Below are positions 8,163 to 11,642 of a stretch of 11,642 nucleotides of DNA, piece by piece. The notes beneath the pieces were generated by a model. It saw nothing but the letters and a program-made list of their open reading frames with translations, was not told the DNA's origin and did not search any database. The position numbers were made by a program, and so were the translations under genes. Where the stretch lies: assembly GCA_030145435.1 (NCBI GenBank), contig JAQYVQ010000516.1, positions 1 through 11,642 on the forward strand. Direction: 5' to 3'. Origin of the DNA: Syntrophobacteria bacterium (GTDB lineage Bacteria; Desulfobacterota; DSWW01). How positions within the stretch are numbered: the first letter of the stretch is position 1; each line of letters opens with the position of its first letter.

Positions 8163-8413
8163 CCCGAGAAGAAATCATCAAGCTGATTCTGGATTTGGTC
8201 CACGAGAGCGTGCCGAGCGAAGACCTGAGCGATGTGGATCCGGACATCCCTCTGCGGGACCAACTCGAGCTGGATTCCGTCGATTTCCTGAACATCATCA
8301 TGGAACTGCAGATGCGCTACGGGCTCGAAATCCCTGAGGACGACTTCATCGAACTGACGACCCTCAACCGGTGCGTGGGGTATTTGGGGCCCAAGCTGGA
8401 GACTAGTGCCTAG
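8159..8413 (+). CDS. Free-standing acyl carrier protein
   Basis: An 84-residue carrier protein if started at GTG 8159. That start is favoured because GGAGAG at 8146-8151 lies 7 nt before it. GTGs at 8141 and 8144 are open in frame but have no good ribosome site, and no in-frame ATG exists. The phosphopantetheine site is ELDSVDFLN, with Ser40 encoded at 8276-8278. Size, acidic character and the helix-II sequence IIMELQMRYGLEIPEDDF are typical of ACPs. After 4'-phosphopantetheinylation it should carry acyl chains in the cytosol. It follows the enoyl reductase by 59 bp and is probably the last gene of the synthase operon. Classical pfa systems keep tandem ACPs inside PfaA, so this discrete ACP may load a starter, receive the product or serve another enzyme; that is inference. 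It could also be a fatty-acid ACP recruited to this locus. Confidence 0.88.
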   Translation: MTREEIIKLILDLVHESVPSEDLSDVDPDIPLRDQLELDSVDFLNIIMELQMRYGLEIPEDDFIELTTLNRCVGYLGPKLETSA

Positions 8414-8419
8414 GCGTCA

Positions 8420-8517
8420 ATGCTATCCCTGTTCCGAATTCAATTTGCTTGGGCTCCGTCTCTCCCTCCCCCTACAAAGTCGCCCTGCACAAATCGAATT
8501 CGGAACAGGGATAGCAT
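8420..8517. repeat. 98-bp inverted repeat, 28-bp arms with 42-nt loop
   Basis: The left arm (8420-8447) and right arm (8490-8517) are reverse complements at 27 of 28 positions, the mismatch being at 8442/8495. Both arms contain CCGAATTC-type sequence (GAATTC at 8436-8441 and 8497-8502). The element starts 6 nt after the ACP stop codon. The 42-nt loop has no coding signature. RNA from this region would form a long hairpin, so it may act as a 3'-end stabiliser or terminator, though no T-run follows. The shape also fits a small non-autonomous mobile or REP-type palindrome. No convincing target duplication is visible at the borders. Confidence 0.85.
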
Positions 8518-8620
8518 CAGATGCCACACGTCTCACCCACCATGGGCTACGGCAGGCCCGGCGCCCGACAGCCGCTCGCCACTCAATGATGAATTGGGAA
8601 TGCGGAGGCCTCGCCGCGGC
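8518..8620. other. Intergenic segment without recognised features
   Basis: This 103-bp stretch lies between the long inverted repeat and the AT-rich patch. It has ordinary GC content, no start with a credible ribosome site, and no motif I recognise. A short frame from 8526 region gives no domain-like peptide. The final part is listed separately as a weak terminator candidate. Confidence 0.5.
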
Positions 8621-8630
8621 TTTATTATTT
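8602..8630 (+). terminator. Weak candidate terminator for the synthase operon
   Basis: A short GC stem (GCGG 8602-8605 with CCGC 8614-8617) is followed after GGC by a T-rich run starting at 8621. The stem is only four perfect pairs and the T tract is interrupted by A, so this is a poor intrinsic terminator. It is offered because no better one exists between the ACP and the convergent gene. Confidence 0.25.
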
Positions 8631-8690
8631 TAATATATAACAAATGTAGTGTATTATAGTTAAGTATTAATGTATAACTATAAGTCTATA
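8621..8690. other. AT-rich patch with 9-bp hairpin between convergent genes
   Basis: Only 10 of these 70 bases are G or C, in sharp contrast with both flanks. It contains the inverted repeat TTATAGTTA (8654-8662) and TAACTATAA (8675-8683) with a 12-nt loop. The patch runs into the stop codon of the minus-strand gene (8686-8688). It could be a bidirectional termination zone, a nucleoid-protein site or an insertion scar; the sequence alone does not decide. Confidence 0.6.
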
Positions 8691-9693
8691 CAGCTGCGGT
8701 TACTCGACCTAGAGATTCGCGTAGAACCGCTTCCGCCTCGGAAACGATCCTGTCGATGAGTTCGGCCACCGTGGGGATGTCCTGGATGCGGCCCACGGAC
8801 TGGCCCACAGTCAGCAAGGCCTCTTCCGCATGCCCGTCCTGCCAGACCTGCCGGGCCCTCTCGCCGGAAATGAGGGGAAAGAGTTCTGAGAAGTCTCCGT
8901 CACGCTCCTCGATCTCCTCGATTCTTCTGACGATGTCGTTCCGCAAGGCCCGGACCTGAAGCCCGAAATTCGCGAGCAGCTTCTTGAGGCCCAGGGCGGT
9001 TTCCGTTTCGTTTCGCTCGATGAGGACCTTGTGGATGTTTGGATGGACCCGACAGTCCTGGGTCGCCAGAAACCGGGTGGCCATCATCATTCCGTCGGCG
9101 CCGAGGACGAGGGCCGCGGCCAGGGTCTTTCCATCCACCATCCCGCCTGCGGCCATGACAGGGATATCGACAGACTCGACAACCCTTGGCACGAGGACCA
9201 TGGTAGAGACGTTGTCCTTGTGTGGGAAGCCGCCTTCCTCGAAGCCTGCGATGGTCACGGCGTCATAGCCCACCTTCTGAGCGTGCACCGCATGCTTGAC
9301 CGTGCCCACCTTGTGAAGCACCTTGACGCCTGCCTCCTTGGCCATGGGGATGTACTCGGGCCCGAGGAATGTGTCCACAGGGGCTCCGGCGATTTCGAGG
9401 GCCTTGACCTTTCGCTCGCATGAGACCTTGAAGAACTCTCTCAGGAGTTCCACGGGCAGGCGGATGGAGGGCATGGTCGTGATGTTGACGATAAAGGGCT
9501 TGTCGGTGAGCTCTCGCGTCTTGTCGATGGCCGCTCGAAATTCGTCGCCCGTATTGTAGTTGCCCGATGTCAGGTTCCCCATGGCGCCGGCGTTGCTGAT
9601 GGCCGCGGCAAGCTCCGGAATGGCGAGCCAAAGCATACCTCCGCACTGGATAGGGACCTGGATGTCGAAGAGTTCCATGATTCGTGTTTTCAT
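8686..9693 (-). CDS. Nitronate monooxygenase / FabK-like FMN protein
   Basis: A 335-residue TIM-barrel flavoprotein of the NMO/FabK family. The start is taken at 9693 (MKTRIMELFDIQ) because AAGGGGG lies 7 bases upstream. The frame extends to 9753, but that extension overlaps the promoter listed next. Motifs: PIQCGGM near the N-terminus, VTIAGFEEGGFPHKDN in the middle, and the phosphate-binding AAGGMVDGKTLAAALVLGADGMMMATRF. In classical NMO and FabK enzymes the central motif is GGH with a catalytic His; here it is GGF (Phe156, codon 9226-9228), with a His two residues later (9220-9222). The substrate is therefore uncertain: nitronate oxidation, enoyl reduction, or another flavin reaction. It is convergent with the synthase operon, so it is not co-transcribed with it. 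It belongs to the same superfamily as the neighbouring PfaD. Family call firm, function open. Confidence 0.88.
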   Translation of the reverse strand: MKTRIMELFDIQVPIQCGGMLWLAIPELAAAISNAGAMGNLTSGNYNTGDEFRAAIDKTRELTDKPFIVNITTMPSIRLPVELLREFFKVSCERKVKALEIAGAPVDTFLGPEYIPMAKEAGVKVLHKVGTVKHAVHAQKVGYDAVTIAGFEEGGFPHKDNVSTMVLVPRVVESVDIPVMAAGGMVDGKTLAAALVLGADGMMMATRFLATQDCRVHPNIHKVLIERNETETALGLKKLLANFGLQVRALRNDIVRRIEEIEERDGDFSELFPLISGERARQVWQDGHAEEALLTVGQSVGRIQDIPTVAELIDRIVSEAEAVLRESLGRVTAAV

Positions 9694-9700
9694 AGCGAAG

Positions 9701-9707
9701 CCCCCTT
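9701..9707 (-). promoter_or_regulatory. Ribosome binding site deciding the NMO-like start
   Basis: AAGGGGG on the minus strand ends 7 nt before the ATG at 9693. It is the main reason for preferring this start to the in-frame ATG at 9753, 60 bases upstream. Confidence 0.75.
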
Positions 9708-9723
9708 GCTTAGATGAAAGGAA

Positions 9724-9753
9724 TAGATATTTCACTCCGGCATGCCTTGTCAA
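9724..9753 (-). promoter_or_regulatory. Sigma70-like promoter for the NMO-like gene
   Basis: On the minus strand, TTGACA (plus-strand positions 9748-9753) and TATCTA (9724-9729) are separated by 18 bp. The -35 is a consensus match and the -10 a fair one. Transcription from here would give a short leader of roughly 25 nt before the start at 9693. Confidence 0.55.
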
Positions 9754-9782
9754 ATCGAAGAGAATCGGGAAGAATCGACTCG

Positions 9783-10421
9783 ATGCTTATCTACGCGGTG
9801 TCCGACATACATGGAAATCCCGAGAAGCTCTCGAAGATTCGAAGGAACGTGGTGGAGCACAATCCGGACGTACTGGTGGTTGCGGGTGACCTCACGAACT
9901 ATCACGGCCATCGTCGCGTCGTCTCCGGGTTGAACGACATGGGGTTGCCTGTTCTGGCCGTCCGCGGAAACTCGGATCTTCCGGTCGTGGATCGCCTGTT
10001 GCGGGCGTTTCCCCGAACCGGCTCTCTCCACCTGAAAGAGACCGTGTTGAAGGGGGTCCGATTCACGGGCGTGAGCGGGGCGATCCCGGTTCCCTTCCGA
10101 ACGCGGCTGAGGTGGATCGAGAGGCCGGTGCTCGAGCAGATGCTCGGTCTCGTGCAGGGGCATTCCATCCTGGTCGCACACCCTCCTCCGTGGGGAACAT
10201 TGGATGAGGTGATGGGCAAGTTCCACGCGGGTTGCAGGGGGATAGAGGAAATCGTGAGGAAACGACAACCCCGCATGCTGATTTGCGGGCACATCCACGA
10301 AAGACCCGGGACGGCACGATTGGGAAAGACCCTGGTGGTAAACTGCAATATGGGAAGGAGGCGAGCCGGTGCGATGATCGACTGGAGTGCGAGCGGGGAA
10401 CCCGGCGTCGAGATGCTCTGA
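9783..10421 (+). CDS. Calcineurin-like metallophosphoesterase (Icc-related)
   Basis: The 212-residue protein starts at ATG 9783, where the family core begins at once (MLIYAVSDIHGN). An in-frame ATG at 9714 would add 23 residues unrelated to the fold and overlap the divergent promoter. All metallophosphoesterase motifs are present: DIHGN (Asp8, His10), GDLTNYHG (Asp36), RGNSD (Asn63, Asp65), VAHPPP (His133) and CGHIHE (His170, His172). These residues bind the dinuclear metal centre, so the enzyme should hydrolyse a phosphomono- or diester in the cytosol. The family resembles the predicted Icc-related phosphoesterases; the real substrate is not known. It is divergent from the NMO-like gene, with 89 bp between starts. 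The ribosome site is weak (GGGA at 9767-9770, 12 nt away). No strong plus-strand promoter is visible; TTGTCA at 9747-9752 lacks a good -10. Confidence 0.9.
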   Translation: MLIYAVSDIHGNPEKLSKIRRNVVEHNPDVLVVAGDLTNYHGHRRVVSGLNDMGLPVLAVRGNSDLPVVDRLLRAFPRTGSLHLKETVLKGVRFTGVSGAIPVPFRTRLRWIERPVLEQMLGLVQGHSILVAHPPPWGTLDEVMGKFHAGCRGIEEIVRKRQPRMLICGHIHERPGTARLGKTLVVNCNMGRRRAGAMIDWSASGEPGVEML

Positions 10422-10488
10422 AGACGGGGCGCCCACCGGGCCGTCCGGGTGCTCAATCGGACCGCCTCAGGTCGCCCCCCTTGCGAAC

Positions 10489-10518
10489 TTGACAGGTGCG
10501 CGACGAGAGACTTAGTAT
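10489..10518 (+). promoter_or_regulatory. Sigma70-like promoter for the DsbA-like lipoprotein gene
   Basis: TTGACA (10489-10494) and TAGTAT (10513-10518) are separated by 18 bp in the gap between the phosphoesterase and the lipoprotein gene. The -35 is perfect and the -10 matches four of six (TATAAT). A transcript would have a leader of about 95 nt. I see no clear riboswitch or operator in that leader. Confidence 0.6.
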
Positions 10519-10620
10519 GCTATTCGTCGGGCCCAAAAAGAGAACGGAATAGGTGGAAGAGAGAGCGAAAAAATCGATCAGATACGTTCGAGAGAAAGTG
10601 GCCGCAGGGGAGGAGTTGTG

Positions 10621-11409
10621 ATGAGCAGCAGGGGTCACAAGCAGGAGGCTCTATCGACTGCGGCAAAGATCCGTTTCATCAAGGTCGGTCTCCTTGTTGC
10701 GGTATGCGTCGGCCTGATTGCGTGTACGGTGGAAACGGATTTGGGACCCGATGGCCTGAAAGATCTGCGGGAAGGCCAGAAGGCGATCCTGGAGCGCATC
10801 GAGAAGATCGAAAAGACGCAGAAAAAAATGCTTGCGTCCTTGCAGAAGAGGTCCCCGAACAAACCCACCGTTGATTACAACAAAGTCTACGACATAAAAA
10901 TCGGTCGATCCCCGGTGAGAGGGGCGAAGGACGCGCAGGTCACGCTCATTGAGTTCTCCGATTTCCAGTGTCCCTACAGTCAACGTGCTCAGCCTCTGAT
11001 CGAGAAGCTCCTGAAGGCCTACCCGGACGATCTGCAGCACGTGTACAAGAATTTCCCCCTCCGGTTTCACAAGGAGGCGATGCCGGCGGCCAAGGCCTGT
11101 CTGGCAGCGGGACTGCAGGGGAAATTCTGGGAGATGGAAGAGATACTTTTAAAGAACACGAAGAAGCTCGAGGACAAGGACCTGAAGAAGTATGCCGAGG
11201 AGATCGGCCTGGACCTGCAACAGTTCGAGAAAGATTTCAACAGTGAAGAGGTAGACAAACTCGTGCAGGAGGATCTCGCGGAGGCGAAGAAGGCGAAGGT
11301 CACCGGGACGCCCACACTGTTCCTGAACGGAAAGCGGGTTCAGAATCGGTCCGAGGAGGCGATGAAGCAGGAGATCAAGACCCTCCTGGAGGGGAAAAAG
11401 AAATCCTGA
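10621..11409 (+). CDS. DsbA-like thioredoxin-fold lipoprotein with CPYS active site
   Basis: The 262-residue product starts at ATG 10621, with AGGGGAGGAG at 10606-10615. A GTG directly before it is too close to that site. The N-terminus carries basic residues, a hydrophobic stretch (residues 22-34) and a lipobox LIAC, with Cys35 as lipid anchor, so it is predicted to be exported and tethered to a membrane. A charged heptad-like helix follows (about residues 45-78, REGQKAILERIEKIEKTQKK), probably a coiled coil that spaces or oligomerises the domain. The thioredoxin/DsbA-like domain covers about residues 88-255 and contains FSDFQCPYSQR (Cys117, Ser120), CLAAGLQGKFWEM and the cis-Pro loop TGTPTLF (Pro231). 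The second Cys of CxxC is replaced by Ser, so a standard dithiol oxidase cycle is not possible with this motif alone. A monothiol, isomerase, chaperone or scaffold role is inferred. Confidence 0.9.
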   Translation: MSSRGHKQEALSTAAKIRFIKVGLLVAVCVGLIACTVETDLGPDGLKDLREGQKAILERIEKIEKTQKKMLASLQKRSPNKPTVDYNKVYDIKIGRSPVRGAKDAQVTLIEFSDFQCPYSQRAQPLIEKLLKAYPDDLQHVYKNFPLRFHKEAMPAAKACLAAGLQGKFWEMEEILLKNTKKLEDKDLKKYAEEIGLDLQQFEKDFNSEEVDKLVQEDLAEAKKAKVTGTPTLFLNGKRVQNRSEEAMKQEIKTLLEGKKKS

Positions 11410-11463
11410 TGAGAGGGTGGGTGATGAAGAGCGATGTGCTGGATTCATCCGAAACCGGAGGGG

Positions 11464-11493
11464 CGGCCCCCTTGTTGCGGGGGTCGTTTTTTT
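11464..11493 (+). terminator. Rho-independent terminator after the lipoprotein gene
   Basis: An 8-bp stem (11464-11471 with 11479-11486, one G-T pair) with a 7-nt loop is followed directly by seven T (11487-11493). It lies 54 bp after the stop codon of the DsbA-like gene and has the classic intrinsic-terminator form, ending that transcription unit. Confidence 0.88.
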
Positions 11494-11617
11494 GTTGCCT
11501 AAGGGTTCGCGCAGAAATAACTTCACAGGGGAAGGGCCAATCATCTCATCATGGGGATGGGTTTTCGCGCCCAGATTTGGGTCAGATTCGGCCGCGACGA
11601 TCGAGCAAGACCGCAGG

Positions 11618-11632
11618 CATAGCCCCGCTATG
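11618..11632. repeat. Short palindrome at the window end (CATAGC-CCC-GCTATG)
   Basis: A perfect 6-bp inverted repeat with a 3-nt loop lies in the last 30 bases. The flanking sequence (about 11565-11617) is non-coding and GC-rich. The palindrome could be the tip of a larger interrupted repeat whose right half lies beyond the window, but that cannot be seen here. Confidence 0.5.
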
Positions 11633-11642
11633 GCGAGGAACT

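Noticed and set aside
8420..8517. CRISPR array or tandem repeat behind the ACP
   Set aside because: There are only two copies, in inverted orientation, with a single 42-nt loop; this is a palindrome, not an array.
9694..9753. N-terminal extension of the NMO-like protein to ATG 9753
   Set aside because: The extension overlaps a good promoter. A strong ribosome site and a conserved family N-terminus support the start at 9693.
9714..9782. N-terminal extension of the phosphoesterase to ATG 9714
   Set aside because: The metallophosphoesterase fold begins at 9783; the extra residues are not domain-like and overlap the divergent promoter.
10434..10451. Hairpin after the phosphoesterase as a terminator
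   Set aside because: The stem is 6 of 7 pairs around a 4-nt loop, but no T-run follows, so it lacks the form of an intrinsic terminator.
10449..10874. Plus-strand 141-codon frame overlapping the lipoprotein gene
   Set aside because: It overlaps the promoter, leader and signal-peptide region of the real gene in another frame, and has no recognisable domain.

Overview
The window is GC-rich with dense coding, apart from one sharply AT-rich intergenic patch. Gene content (a pfa-type polyunsaturated/secondary-lipid synthase, a FabK/NMO-type flavoprotein, a DsbA-like lipoprotein) fits an anaerobic or sediment-type proteobacterium in the broad sense. A Desulfobacterota/'deltaproteobacterial' or related lineage is the best guess. 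That assignment is inference, because no rRNA or other phylogenetic marker is present.

Positions 2-8413 hold the 3' part of a plus-strand lipid-synthase operon. A very large synthase, cut by the window's left edge, reads KS - chain-length-factor-like KS - acyltransferase - two tandem FabA-like dehydratase units. It is followed 22 bp later by a PfaD-type enoyl reductase, and 59 bp after that by a small free-standing acyl carrier protein. This matches the pfa/PUFA-synthase logic: KS/CLF elongates, DH units dehydrate and isomerise, PfaD reduces, ACP carries the chain. The layout is nearest to the KS-CLF-AT-DH-DH core that I recall from myxobacterial Pfa3. It lacks a C-terminal acylglycerolphosphate acyltransferase and has an extra discrete ACP. 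The KS-AT-ACP repeat-KR subunit and the phosphopantetheinyl transferase are not in the window and would be expected outside it.

Positions 8414-8685 are non-coding. They contain a 98-bp near-perfect inverted repeat (28-bp arms, 27/28 paired) right behind the ACP, then a stretch with no clear signal. A roughly 70-bp AT island (10 G/C in 70) with a 9-bp hairpin abuts the stop of the convergent gene.

Positions 8686-9693 (minus) encode a nitronate-monooxygenase/FabK-like flavoprotein. It is divergent from a calcineurin-like phosphoesterase at 9783-10421 (plus). After a ~200-bp gap with a good sigma70-type promoter comes a DsbA-like lipoprotein (10621-11409) whose active site is CPYS rather than CPYC, closed by a clear rho-independent terminator. 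The last ~150 bp are non-coding and end in a small palindrome that may be the left half of a larger repeat cut by the window edge.
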